64,000 bases of DNA from Streptomyces mashuensis (GTDB taxonomy: Bacteria > Actinomycetota > Actinomycetes > Streptomycetales > Streptomycetaceae), in the NCBI RefSeq assembly GCF_014654785.1, contig NZ_BNBD01000006.1, positions 310,001-374,000 of the forward strand, written 5' to 3'. Position 1 is the first letter of the stretch. The number at the start of each line of letters is the position of its first letter. Below the pieces are notes generated by a model, which made no database searches, was not told the origin of the DNA, and was given only the letters and a program-made list of their open reading frames with translations. Positions 8,335 to 16,997 of this stretch are shown piece after piece. The position numbers were made by a program, and so were the translations under genes.

Positions 8335-11231
8335 CCGCGTGCCTCCTCGACGGAGCCGCCCTCGTCCGGCGCCCCCGCTCGGTTCCGATCAGTTCCTCGC
8401 CCACGCCCCGTCAGCTCGGCCTCGGCGTCCCGCCGTCCTTCCCGCGCGCCCTGCTGGAACCCTGCGAGTTTGCGGCGCAGCGCCTCGGCGTCCACGCCCT
8501 GCCGCACGCTCATCGGCGCGGGCCGCGGGGCCACCGGCCGGGGGGTGCGCTTGGGCAGGCCGGTGCCGGTGAGGGGGGCGGCGCCCGGCATGGTGCCCAG
8601 GGGCTGCGGGGTGCTGTGCCGGACCTCGCGGGGCTCGGGCGACCGGGGCGGCTCGGGCGGCTCGCCCGGGTCGTGGGCCGTCACCCCGCTGATCTCCCAG
8701 CCCGTGGAACGGTCCGTGGCCCGGTCCGTGGCCCGGTCGGTGGCCCGGTCGGTGGCCCGGTCGGTCCCACGGCGCGCGTGCCGGGCCCCGCCACCGGCGT
8801 CGTGCACACCGCCGCCGGGGACGCCCCCGGACGCGTACGGCCCGGTCTCCTGGTACGTCCAGTACGGGTCGTGGCCCTGCGGCGGGTGGTGCGCCCGGTG
8901 GCCGCCCTCCTCCCACACCGGCGGTGCGGGCGGCGGTACGGGCGGTGCCACCGGCCCCGTACCCGGTCCCGTACCCGGCCCCTGTCCCGCCCCCCGTCCC
9001 CGTACCGTCGTGAGCTGGATCGTCTGCTCGTCCTGCGCGGCCCAGGGGCCCGACCGCCGCTGCCCCGGCAGCAGGCTCCCGTCCTCCACGCCGTACCCGG
9101 AACGCCCGGGCAGTACGTGCGAGTTGGCCTCGGCGGCCACGCCCGGCAGGCCGACGTGGGGCGCGGTGTGCGCGGAGCCGGGGACGGGGGGTGCGGTGGC
9201 CGGGTCGGGTACGGCCGGCTGGTCGGCCGGCACGAGGTGGGCGGGCAGCACGACCACGGCCGTGATGCCGCCCGGCCGCTGCTCGCGCAGCTGCACCCGT
9301 ACGCCGTGCCGCCCGGCGAGCCGGGCCGCCACGTACAGGCCGAGGCCCATCACGGGTTCGCCCTGGCGGCCCGAGGGCGAGCCGTGCGGGTCGGGGTCGG
9401 CGTCGGCGAGCAGCGTGTTGAGCTCGTCGAGCCGTTCGGGGGCCATGCCGATGCCCTCGTCCTGGACGGAGAGCATCACCTCGCCGTTCTCCAGCAGCCA
9501 GCCGGAGACCTGCACCTGCACGTCGGGCGGGGAGAACGAGGTGGCGTTCTCCAGGAGTTCGGCGACCAGGTGGCTGACGTCGTCCGCGGCGGTCCCGGCG
9601 ACCTGGGCGCGGGCGGGCAGCGAGTGGATGCGGACGCGTTCGTACCGCTCCGTTTCGCTGACCGCCGCGCGCAGCACGTCGAGCAGCGGTACGGGCCCGG
9701 TGTGGCCGCAGGGCCGCTCGGCGCCGGCGAGGGCGAGCAGGTTCTCGTTGTGGCGGCGCATGCGCGTGGCGAGATGGTCGAGGCGGAAGAGCACTTCGAG
9801 CCGGTCGGGGTCGGCCTCGTGGGCCTCCATCGACTCGATGACGCCCAGCTGCTGCTCGACGAGGGAGAGGGTGCGCCGGGACAGCCCGGTGAAGGTGGTC
9901 TGCACCCGTCCGGAGAGGCCGGCCATGCGCTCGGTGGCCTCCTGGTGGCGGCGGCGCAGGGCGTCGCGTTCGTCGGCGAGGTCCTGGCGGGCGGCGTCGA
10001 GCCGGCCGCGTTCGCCCTCCAGCAGCGCGACGCGTTCGCGCAGCCGCAGCACGGTGCCGTGCAGGACGTTGACGGAGCGGGCCACTTCGGCGAACTCGTC
10101 GTCGCGGCCGCGGAAGGAGACGGGGTCCTTGGTGACGGGGTCGGCGCAGACCCGCCGGGCGCCCTGGCGGAGCGCGTCGAGGGGGCGGGTGACGGAGCGG
10201 GCCGTCCACGCGCCGGTGCCGAGGACGAGGAGGAAGGCGAGGGCGGCGAGGGCGCCGCGGGCCTCCAGGGCGGTGGTGTCGTGGCCGCGCAGCCCGGCGA
10301 GGCGGGCCATCTCCTCGGTGGCGAGGCCGGTTTCGAGGCCGCGCAGCTGGTCGAGGCGGGCAGTGAGGGCGGCCCGGAGGGGGCCGGGCGCCGTCAGTTC
10401 GGCGGCCGTGGGCTGGGGGTGGGTGAGGGTGCGGGCGAGCCGCTGGGCGGCGGCGTCGGCCTGCGGGCCGCGGACCGTGCGGGCGTACTCGCTGCGCAGC
10501 GCGGCCGGGGCGAGACGGCGGAAGTCCTCCAGCGCGGTCTCCTGCCGCAGTGCGGCGCGCTGGGCGGCGGACGCCAGGGGCTCGGTTGCGTTCTCGGAGG
10601 CGAGGCGCTGGGTGCGGGCGGCGATGGCGGCCAGCAGCAGGGCGCGGGCGGCGGAGGTCTCCTCGGTGGCGCGGCCGAGCGCGGGCAGGGCGGCGGCCTG
10701 CGCCGAACGGGCGCGGGAGGGCAGCCCGTCGGCGAGGCCCGCGCCGATGCCGCCGAGCGACCGGAGGGTGGCGGAGTACGCGTCGAAGACGGCGAGCGCG
10801 TCGCCGGGGCCGGCGAGGGCGCGGCGGCGCAGCTCGGGCAGGGCGTCGAGCCGGGTGCGGACGGAGGCGGGCGCGAGGGCGCGGAACTCGGTGATCTGCC
10901 GGTCCACGCGGGCGCGTTGGTCCTCCGACGCGCCGGGCGGGACGGCGCCCGCGCTCCCTCCGGCGACGTACTCGGTCATGGCGTCGCGCTCGTCGGCCAG
11001 GGCGTGGGCGAGGGAGACGGCCCCGCCGTCGGTCTTGGCGAGCGCGGCGAGCCGGCGGGAGTCGCCGAGGTCGCGTATGGCGTCGGCGACGCCGAAGGCG
11101 CCGGCCCCCAGGGCCGTCAGGGAGACGAGGGCGACGGAGGCGATGAGCCGGTTGCGTACGCGGGCGGTGCGCTCCGGGACTCCTGTGGTCTGCTGTTCGC
11201 GCCGGCCGCCGCGAAGCCGCTTCTTCCGCAC
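8331..11231 (-). CDS. cvnA: CvnA-type sensor histidine-kinase-like protein (NIT sensor, HAMP, HATPase)
   Basis: About 966 aa from GTG 11231 (VRKKRLRGGRRE). An in-frame TTG at 11324 would add 31 residues, but neither start has a strong ribosome binding site. Order: a basic cytoplasmic start, a membrane helix (NRLIASVALVSLTALGAGAFG), a long extracellular helical region resembling NIT nitrate/nitrite sensors, a second membrane helix (ALAALAFLLVLGTGAWTA), HAMP, and a kinase core with an HATPase N-box (LLENATSFSPPDVQ) and G-boxes (DEGIGM, GLGLYVAARLAGRHG). A Pro/Gly-rich tail of about 300 residues follows. The classical phospho-acceptor H-box is replaced by a DHLATRMRRHNENL-type segment, as in other CvnA proteins. 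Confidence 0.87.
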   Translation of the reverse strand: MRKKRLRGGRREQQTTGVPERTARVRNRLIASVALVSLTALGAGAFGVADAIRDLGDSRRLAALAKTDGGAVSLAHALADERDAMTEYVAGGSAGAVPPGASEDQRARVDRQITEFRALAPASVRTRLDALPELRRRALAGPGDALAVFDAYSATLRSLGGIGAGLADGLPSRARSAQAAALPALGRATEETSAARALLLAAIAARTQRLASENATEPLASAAQRAALRQETALEDFRRLAPAALRSEYARTVRGPQADAAAQRLARTLTHPQPTAAELTAPGPLRAALTARLDQLRGLETGLATEEMARLAGLRGHDTTALEARGALAALAFLLVLGTGAWTARSVTRPLDALRQGARRVCADPVTKDPVSFRGRDDEFAEVARSVNVLHGTVLRLRERVALLEGERGRLDAARQDLADERDALRRRHQEATERMAGLSGRVQTTFTGLSRRTLSLVEQQLGVIESMEAHEADPDRLEVLFRLDHLATRMRRHNENLLALAGAERPCGHTGPVPLLDVLRAAVSETERYERVRIHSLPARAQVAGTAADDVSHLVAELLENATSFSPPDVQVQVSGWLLENGEVMLSVQDEGIGMAPERLDELNTLLADADPDPHGSPSGRQGEPVMGLGLYVAARLAGRHGVRVQLREQRPGGITAVVVLPAHLVPADQPAVPDPATAPPVPGSAHTAPHVGLPGVAAEANSHVLPGRSGYGVEDGSLLPGQRRSGPWAAQDEQTIQLTTVRGRGAGQGPGTGPGTGPVAPPVPPPAPPVWEEGGHRAHHPPQGHDPYWTYQETGPYASGGVPGGGVHDAGGGARHARRGTDRATDRATDRATDRATDRSTGWEISGVTAHDPGEPPEPPRSPEPREVRHSTPQPLGTMPGAAPLTGTGLPKRTPRPVAPRPAPMSVRQGVDAEALRRKLAGFQQGAREGRRDAEAELTGRGRGTDRNRAGAPDEGGSVEEARG

Positions 11232-11423
11232 CGGTAGCTCGCAATCTGCTGTCGTCCGTGTCCCGCCCTGTGCCGTACTCGGTGTCACCCACCGCGTGCT
11301 GTCGGTGAGTGCCCATATGCTCAACAGCCCGGCACGCCGGAAGGATGCGCGTCAGCGGGCGGGGAATTGCCGGTCATGGCCGGGGAAAAACCGGGAAAGT
11401 CCGTCATCCTGCACACTGGTCGC

Positions 11424-12197
11424 ATGCGTATCGAACTTGCCACGCGGCCGGGCGATGTGGCGTGCCCCAACGAGGACTTCACGGCCGTCGCCCTGCCCGC
11501 GTCGGGTTCCGGCGGCGCGCTGGTCCTGCTGGACGGGGTGACGCCGCCGCCGGACGGCGGCACCGGATGCGTGCACGACGTGCCGTGGTTCACCGCCCGG
11601 CTGGGCGGCGCCCTCCTCGAACTGGCCACGACAGAACGGACGATGCCGCTGGCGCGGTGCCTGGCGGAGGCGGTGGCCCGTACGGCGCGGGCGCACGGCG
11701 CCGGCTGCGACCTGACGCACCGCCGGACGCCGCAGGCCACGGTGGTGGTGGCGCGCTGGGACGACGCCGTCGTGGAGCACCTGGTGCTGTCGGACTCGGT
11801 GCTGCTGCTGGAGGGCACGGACGGCACGGTGACGCCGGTGCTGGACGACCGGATCGCCCGCCTGGCCGCGCTCGGCCCGGTGACGGACGCGCAGCGCAAC
11901 GCGGAGGGCGGCTTCTTCACGGCCGCCGCGGATCCCGCGGTGGTGGAGCGCGCGGTGACGGGCCGTACGCCGCGTGCGGAGGTCCGGGCGCTGGCCGTGC
12001 TCAGCGACGGCGCGGCGCGCTGGGTGGAGGTGTTCGGCGCGGGCGGCTGGGCGGAGTGCTTCGCGCTGGTGGCGAAGGAGGGCCCGCGGGCGCTGGTGGA
12101 CCGCGTACGGAAGGCGGAGCGCGCGGACCCGGACGGCACGGCGTTCCGCCGCGGCAAGTGCCACGACGACGCGGCGGTCGTGTACGCGGAGCTGTGA
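11424..12197 (+). CDS. PP2C-like protein phosphatase domain protein
   Basis: A 257-aa protein from ATG 11424. The sequence RPGDVACPNEDFTAV, GGALVLLDGVTPPP, a VVVARWDD strand, LSDSVLLLEGTDG, RALAVLSDGAARW and KCHDDAAVVYAEL near the end follow the order of a PP2C metal-dependent serine/threonine phosphatase: N-E-D, D-G, S-D-G and D-D metal-ligand positions. The family is divergent, so catalytic activity should be tested. The start is preceded by CACACT and no Shine-Dalgarno sequence, which suggests leaderless translation; an in-frame start at 11367 exists. It is divergent from the conservon and might act on that signalling system, but nothing in the sequence proves it. Confidence 0.72.
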   Translation: MRIELATRPGDVACPNEDFTAVALPASGSGGALVLLDGVTPPPDGGTGCVHDVPWFTARLGGALLELATTERTMPLARCLAEAVARTARAHGAGCDLTHRRTPQATVVVARWDDAVVEHLVLSDSVLLLEGTDGTVTPVLDDRIARLAALGPVTDAQRNAEGGFFTAAADPAVVERAVTGRTPRAEVRALAVLSDGAARWVEVFGAGGWAECFALVAKEGPRALVDRVRKAERADPDGTAFRRGKCHDDAAVVYAEL

Positions 12198-12198
12198 C

Positions 12199-12225
12199 GG
12201 CGGGCGGGCGGCGCGCACGCCCGCC
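12199..12225. terminator. Hairpin between convergent phosphatase and MarR genes
   Basis: GGCGGGCG at 12199-12206 pairs with CGCCCGCC at 12218-12225 around a short GC-rich loop, directly after the phosphatase stop. There is no U-tract. It could serve both convergent genes. Confidence 0.45.
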
Positions 12226-12259
12226 GGGGGCGCCCAGGGAGGGCGCCCAGGGAGGGGCC

Positions 12260-12754
12260 CTACCCCTCCACGCGCTCGTTCATCTGGTGGAGGAGGCGGG
12301 CCAGCTCGGCGACCTCGCCGCGGTCCCAGTCGGCGAGCTTGTTCACGTACTGGGCCCTCCGGGCGTCCCGCACCCGGGTGAACCGCTGCCGGCCCTCCTC
12401 GGTGAGCTGGATGAGGGAGGCCCGGCCGTCGGTGGGGTCGGGGACGCGGGCGACGAGCCCGAGGTCGCACAGGGCGCGCAGCTGCCGGCTCATGGTGGCC
12501 TTGCCGACGCCGAAGTAGGCCGCCACGTCGGTGGCGCGCTGCTGGCCCATCTCCTCCAGGCGGGCGAGGATGCCGTACGCCGCCGGTTCCAGGTCGGGGT
12601 GGACCTCGCGGGCGAACTGCCCGGCGGAGGACCGGGCGCGCCGCAGGAAGACCGTCAGCTCGCGTTCCAGGGCGAGGAAGGCGGGGTCCATGTCCTCGCC
12701 GACCCCGAGCCGGGGGCCGTGGCCCCCGGGGCCGGGGATACCGGTGTCGTGCAC
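12260..12754 (-). CDS. MarR-family transcriptional regulator
   Basis: A 164-aa protein from GTG 12754, which has GGAGAGG eight bases upstream; a longer reading to 12808 lacks a ribosome binding site. It contains the MarR winged helix: YGILARLEEMGQQRATDVAAYFGVGKATMSRQLRALCDLGLVARVPDPTDGRAS, including the wing D-x-R-A/G-x-x signature. The protein is convergent with the PP2C-like gene and divergent from the GH25 lysozyme gene. The 220-bp region in front of it is AT-richer than its surroundings and probably holds both promoters. Ligand unknown. Confidence 0.86.
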   Translation of the reverse strand: MHDTGIPGPGGHGPRLGVGEDMDPAFLALERELTVFLRRARSSAGQFAREVHPDLEPAAYGILARLEEMGQQRATDVAAYFGVGKATMSRQLRALCDLGLVARVPDPTDGRASLIQLTEEGRQRFTRVRDARRAQYVNKLADWDRGEVAELARLLHQMNERVEG

Positions 12755-12976
12755 GTGAGCCCTCTCCTGCTTTCCAGCCGCTGAAAGATTGACGAGTGCG
12801 CGGCGCATCGCCGCAGCTCCGCCAGTATTTCGCAGGATTAGACCAACGGCAGCACCCCGGGTGTCTACCGCAGCCCGCTTCTACGCCCGTAGTTTGATAA
12901 ATGGCATGGTCATATCAATGCGCCTTCCATTGAACCCGCTCGTCCCTTCCCCCCACCATGGCCCCGGAGGCACGAC

Positions 12977-13834
12977 ATGCCCGAGCACCACCATGGCCAG
13001 GGCCGCCCGCTTCCCCCCACCGCGGCGGCCGCCCTCGTCTCCCTGTTCGCCCTTCTGATGAGTCTGTTCGCCCCGATCCCCACGGCCGCCGGCGCGGCCG
13101 TCCCCACCGGCCCCGGCCACCCCGACCGCGACTGGATGGGCTCCACCATCCGCGCCCACGAGGGCACGGAGAACGCCCCCGACTCCCTGCCCGACGGCGT
13201 CCGCGGCTCCACGGTCGAGGGCGTGGACGTCAGCAGCCACAACGGAAACGTTTCCTGGAAGTCGCTGTGGAACAGCGGCGCCCGGTTCGCCTACGTCAAG
13301 GCCACCGAGGGCTCCAGTTACACCAACCCCTACTTCGCCCAGCAGTACACGGGCTCGTACGGCACCGGCATGATCCGCGGCGCGTACCACTTCGCGCTGC
13401 CGGACAACTCCAGCGGCTCCGTCCAGGCCGACTTCTTCGCCGACCACGGCGGCGGCTGGTCGGGCGACGGCCAGACGCTGCCGGGCGTCCTCGACATGGA
13501 GTACAACCCCTACGGCAGCACCTGCTACGGCAAGAGCGCGGCCGCCCTCATCGACTGGATCGACGACTTCTTCACCACCTACCGCTCGCGCACCGGGCGT
13601 GACGCGGTCCTCTACACCTCCACCACGTGGTGGAAGAAGTGCACCGGCAACTACGGCGGCTTCGGCACGTACAACCCGCTGTGGGTGCCGCGCTACGGCT
13701 CCTCGGCCGGCGAGCTCCCGGCCGGCTGGTCCTTCCAGACGATCTGGCAGTACACCGACACCGGCCCCACGGTCGGCGACCACAACCGCTTCAACGGCAC
13801 GTACGGCAGACTCCAGGCCCTCGCCGACGGCTGA
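12977..13834 (+). CDS. Secreted GH25 lysozyme (N,O-diacetylmuramidase type)
   Basis: A 285-aa protein starting at ATG 12977 with GGAGG nine bases upstream. A signal peptide spans about residues 1-40 (hydrophobic AAAALVSLFALLMSLFAP, then AAGA). The mature enzyme has the GH25 landmarks: GVDVSSHNGNVSW near the start of the barrel, FAYVKATEG, GAYHFALPD, GVLDMEYNPYG with the catalytic acidic pair, and WQYTDTG near the end. It resembles the Chalaropsis-type lysozymes of Streptomyces, which cleave the peptidoglycan glycan strand including O-acetylated muramic acid. Two cysteines (in STCYGK and KKCTGN) could form a disulphide. A strong hairpin lies just downstream. Confidence 0.92.
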   Translation: MPEHHHGQGRPLPPTAAAALVSLFALLMSLFAPIPTAAGAAVPTGPGHPDRDWMGSTIRAHEGTENAPDSLPDGVRGSTVEGVDVSSHNGNVSWKSLWNSGARFAYVKATEGSSYTNPYFAQQYTGSYGTGMIRGAYHFALPDNSSGSVQADFFADHGGGWSGDGQTLPGVLDMEYNPYGSTCYGKSAAALIDWIDDFFTTYRSRTGRDAVLYTSTTWWKKCTGNYGGFGTYNPLWVPRYGSSAGELPAGWSFQTIWQYTDTGPTVGDHNRFNGTYGRLQALADG

Positions 13835-13862
13835 CGGAGGACCGGCGGAGGGCTCCACGAGC

Positions 13863-13900
13863 CACCGGGCCCCCGGCTCATCGGCGCCGGGGGCCCGGTG
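13863..13900. terminator. Perfect 14-bp-stem terminator after the GH25 gene
   Basis: CACCGGGCCCCCGG (13863-13876) and CCGGGGGCCCGGTG (13887-13900) form a perfect 14-bp stem around a 10-nt loop, 28 bp after the lysozyme stop. It lies between convergent genes and can act in both directions. Its 3' arm runs directly into the 16-bp tandem repeat. Confidence 0.75.
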
Positions 13901-13989
13901 TCGTACGGGCCCGGTGTCGTACGGGCCCGGTGTCGTACGGGCCCGGTGTCGTACGGGCCCGGTGTCGTACGGGCCCGGTGTCGTACGGG
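13898..13989. repeat. Six tandem copies of a 16-bp repeat (GTGTCGTACGGGCCCG)
   Basis: GTGTCGTACGGGCCCG begins at 13898, 13914, 13930, 13946, 13962 and 13978, an exact 16-bp period; the last copy is cut at GTGTCGTACGGG. The array starts within the 3' arm of the terminator hairpin and stops at the stop codon of the M4 peptidase gene (13990-13992). Each unit contains GGGCCC and GTAC palindromes, so alternative hairpins are possible. The copy number may vary between strains. Confidence 0.9.
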
Positions 13990-16875
13990 TCAGCCGCAGC
14001 GGCCCGCCGGGCGGGTGCGGGTCACCAGGTCGGTCGTACCGGTGGTGCCGTCGATCCACACCACCTGCCGGCCGCCGGCCGCCGCGGGAGCGACCTGCTC
14101 GCCGCGGTTGCAGGACACCCGGGCCCGGCCGCCGGAGCCGTCCGCCGCGAACTGCCACAGCTTGGCCAGGGTCTCGTTGCGGTAGGCGGAGTCGGGCAGC
14201 TCCGCGGTCACCGTCACCGCGTCGTCGGAGGCGGTGAGGTCGGAGGCGTGCAGCGCGTTCTCACCCTGCTCCGGGCTGAGGTCGACCGTGCCGGTGCCGT
14301 CGAGGTTCGCGCGGCGCACCGCCACCTGGCCCTGGTCGACGACCTCGTCGGCGAGCCAGAAGACGTGCTTGCCGGTGATGGCGGTCCGCCCGATGGCCTC
14401 GGGCGTGCCCAGCTGCTTCATCAGCGTCCGCGTGCCGCTCGCCAGGTCGAGGACCTCGACGCCGGACCGGTAGGTGTCGCCGTCGGGGTAGACCTTGGCG
14501 TAGGCGAGGCGGCCGTGGGAGAGGGACGGCGAGGCGGTGCCCACGTCGGTGCCGCCGCCGTCCACCCAGGTGGGCTGCTTGTCACCGGTCCGCAGATAGC
14601 CCACGTGGCGGGCGCCGAAGACGTCCATCGTCTCGAACGCCACCACGTTGCCCTCGACGCGCACACCGGCGGGCGTGACGTCCGGGTTGCCGTACAGCTT
14701 CTTCGTCGGCCCGCCGGCCAGCGGCCGCGACAGGACCTCCACGCCCGCCGGGCTGTACGCGGTCCACACCACGGTCTTGCCGTCGGTGGCGGGGTTGGCG
14801 TGGTAGCGGCCGTCGTTCGGGCTGACGAGCTTCGCGCTGCCGGAGCCGTCGGTCCGCCCGGCCCACACGGAGTACGCCTCGGTGCCGTCGTCGTTGGAGC
14901 GCGAGGTCACCCACCAGCCGCCGCCCGCACCGGTGCCGGAGTCGGCGGTGTTGAGCTTGGCCGAGAGGACGTCGGTGTCGACGCCGAGGGCCTGCTCCCA
15001 GTTGGGCACGATGCCGTGGGCGTTGAAGGACCGCTTGACGGTGTTCATGTCCTTGCCCTGCACACCCAGCGCCCGGGCGGCGGCGAGGACCGCCTCGCGG
15101 CCCTCGGTGAAGCCGTCGAGCGGGGTCATGTACTCCGTCAGCGCCTTGTAGACGATCTTGTCGGCGAGGGTGCGGCCGAGGTCCTCCCGCATGTCCCACA
15201 GGGCGCCGGAGAAGATCGTCGAGTTCAGGTGGACGCCGCCGTTGTCGGTGCCGAAGGCGACGCCCAGGAAGTTCTTCGAGGTGCTCGCCCCGTCGTTGAG
15301 GTCGCGGAAGGCGCACTGGCGCGGCGCCTTGTCGCGGCAGAGGTTGCCGCCCATGAGGCCCGCGTCGGGGTCGTCCATCCGGATGCCGGCCGCGTCGACG
15401 GCGATGGCGTTGCCGAAGTAGTCGGCGAGCGCCTCGTTGAGCGCGCCCGACTGGCCGGCGTAGACGAGGTTGGCCGAGTGCTCGACGACGCCGTGCGTCA
15501 TCTCGTGCCCGACGACGTCCAGGTCGGCCGAGAGAGTGCGGTAGTGCTTCTCGTCGCCGGCGCCGTAGACCATCTTCTCGCCGTCCCAGAAGGCGTTGAC
15601 GTACGGCCCTCCGAAGAGGGTGACGCCGACGAGCGAGTTGACGGTGGAGCCGCGGCCGTCGAGGCCGTCGCGGCCGTGCACCTTGCGGTAGTAGTCGTAC
15701 ACCTTGCCGGCCGCCCAGTGCGCGTCGACGGCACCGGCCTCGGTGGCGTCCTTGCCGAAGCCGGGGGTGGGTGAGCCGAACTCCTTGATGCCGTCGGGCC
15801 AGCGCCCGGACACCTCGGAGACGTCCTTGCCGCGCGCGTCCCAGGTGGAGAGGACGTTCTTCGATGTGTCCCACATGCGGGAGTGGTCGGTCATCACGTA
15901 CTCGCCGCGCGCGGTGTCGAAGAACAGGCCCAGCTCGACGGTGGTGCCGTCGTACTTCACACCGGAGCCGGCCACGCCGGGGTGCCTGGCACCGGCGTCA
16001 CCGTCGGCGGCCTTGGCGGTGGTGGCGGCTTTGGCGGTTGTGGCCGCGGCGGCCTTCGGGGCGGGCGCCGACTGGGGGGTGGCACCCCCGAAGGTCTTGA
16101 TGCCGCTGTACTGGAGCACCGGGTACCCCGCCTTGGCGTCGACGTACACCTCGTGCAGGACGGGTGCGCCGGTGGCGGGGTCGGTGCCGCGGACGGTCAC
16201 GTGGTGGGTGAGGACGCCCGCGCCGCGGGGCAGGACGACCAGGCCGCGGGCGGTGCCGGTGAGCTTGGCGGCGGCCTTGTCGCCCTTGGCACCCTTGTCG
16301 CCCTTGGCCAGCCGGCCGTGGGCGAGGCGCTGCGCGGTCGCGGTGACGGCGCGGCGCACGGCGGTGTCCTCGGCGACCTGCGGAGTGGTGTCGGCGGTCA
16401 GGCCCGTGAAGTACTTGCCGGAGGTGCCGGTGACGACGCGCTTGCCGTCCTTCTTCTCCATCCGGACGACGTACTGGCCGCCGAGGACGTCGATGCCGCG
16501 GTGCTTCTGCTGGAGCCGGACCGTCTCGTGGCCGCCGGTGGCGACGGTCTGCACCGGCCGCAGGTCACGGCCGGGATCGGCGATGCGGTAACGGTTCTTC
16601 TTGGCGGCCAGGTGGCCGCGGGCCGCGTCGGCGGCGCTGCCGCCGGCCGTGGCCTGCTCCCGGATGCCGTCCACCAGGGAAGGGGTGGAGGTTCCCTTCC
16701 CCGGGACGATCCCGGTGGGGTCCGGGGCGGGCGGTGCGGCCAGGGCCTGGGCCGGCAGGGCGGAGACGACGAGGGCGGCGGCGCCCAGCAGCGCCGCCGC
16801 CCCGGCTATGCCGTGCCGTCCCCGGCCGGCCGGTCTCCCGGAACGTGCTCCCTCGGTTCCTTCGGATCTGCGCAA
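13990..16875 (-). CDS. Secreted M4-family (thermolysin-like) metallopeptidase with C-terminal propeller-like region
   Basis: A 961-aa protein from TTG 16875, selected because GGAGGGGG precedes it and a signal peptide follows (HGIAGAAALLGAAALVVSALPAQALA). An FTP/PepSY-type propeptide occupies about residues 50-250. The peptidase domain has DVVGHEMTHGVVEH (zinc HExxH, first His about residue 457) and GALNEALADYFGN with the third zinc ligand. DMREDLG and GVHLNSTIFSGALW match the M4 C-terminal subdomain. The last 300 residues contain repeated GSGSAKLVSPNDGRYH- and SPSLSHGRLAYAKV-like segments, probably a beta-propeller. It should be exported and self-processed. An Ala-rich AAAATTAKAATTAKAA segment links propeptide and catalytic domain. 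Confidence 0.9.
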   Translation of the reverse strand: MRRSEGTEGARSGRPAGRGRHGIAGAAALLGAAALVVSALPAQALAAPPAPDPTGIVPGKGTSTPSLVDGIREQATAGGSAADAARGHLAAKKNRYRIADPGRDLRPVQTVATGGHETVRLQQKHRGIDVLGGQYVVRMEKKDGKRVVTGTSGKYFTGLTADTTPQVAEDTAVRRAVTATAQRLAHGRLAKGDKGAKGDKAAAKLTGTARGLVVLPRGAGVLTHHVTVRGTDPATGAPVLHEVYVDAKAGYPVLQYSGIKTFGGATPQSAPAPKAAAATTAKAATTAKAADGDAGARHPGVAGSGVKYDGTTVELGLFFDTARGEYVMTDHSRMWDTSKNVLSTWDARGKDVSEVSGRWPDGIKEFGSPTPGFGKDATEAGAVDAHWAAGKVYDYYRKVHGRDGLDGRGSTVNSLVGVTLFGGPYVNAFWDGEKMVYGAGDEKHYRTLSADLDVVGHEMTHGVVEHSANLVYAGQSGALNEALADYFGNAIAVDAAGIRMDDPDAGLMGGNLCRDKAPRQCAFRDLNDGASTSKNFLGVAFGTDNGGVHLNSTIFSGALWDMREDLGRTLADKIVYKALTEYMTPLDGFTEGREAVLAAARALGVQGKDMNTVKRSFNAHGIVPNWEQALGVDTDVLSAKLNTADSGTGAGGGWWVTSRSNDDGTEAYSVWAGRTDGSGSAKLVSPNDGRYHANPATDGKTVVWTAYSPAGVEVLSRPLAGGPTKKLYGNPDVTPAGVRVEGNVVAFETMDVFGARHVGYLRTGDKQPTWVDGGGTDVGTASPSLSHGRLAYAKVYPDGDTYRSGVEVLDLASGTRTLMKQLGTPEAIGRTAITGKHVFWLADEVVDQGQVAVRRANLDGTGTVDLSPEQGENALHASDLTASDDAVTVTAELPDSAYRNETLAKLWQFAADGSGGRARVSCNRGEQVAPAAAGGRQVVWIDGTTGTTDLVTRTRPAGRCG

Positions 16876-16997
16876 GGGTCCCCCTCCGTACGTGCGGAAC
16901 GCAGGAACATCTCGTGGTCGCGGCACATGCAACCGGCGGGACGGGGGGCGATCAATGGGGCGTCCGAACGGAGGGACGAGTTTCGGCCGTACGAGCG

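Noticed and set aside
8700..8765. Direct repeats of CCCGGTC(G/C)GTGG in the CvnA gene
   Set aside because: They encode the RATDRATDRATDRATDRS low-complexity part of the CvnA tail and are in frame; coding repeat, not a separate element.
8389..11316. A 975-codon minus-strand frame inside the CvnA gene
   Set aside because: Composition is almost wholly Arg/Pro/Ala/Gly, typical of a shadow frame in high-GC DNA; the CvnA frame has recognisable kinase motifs.
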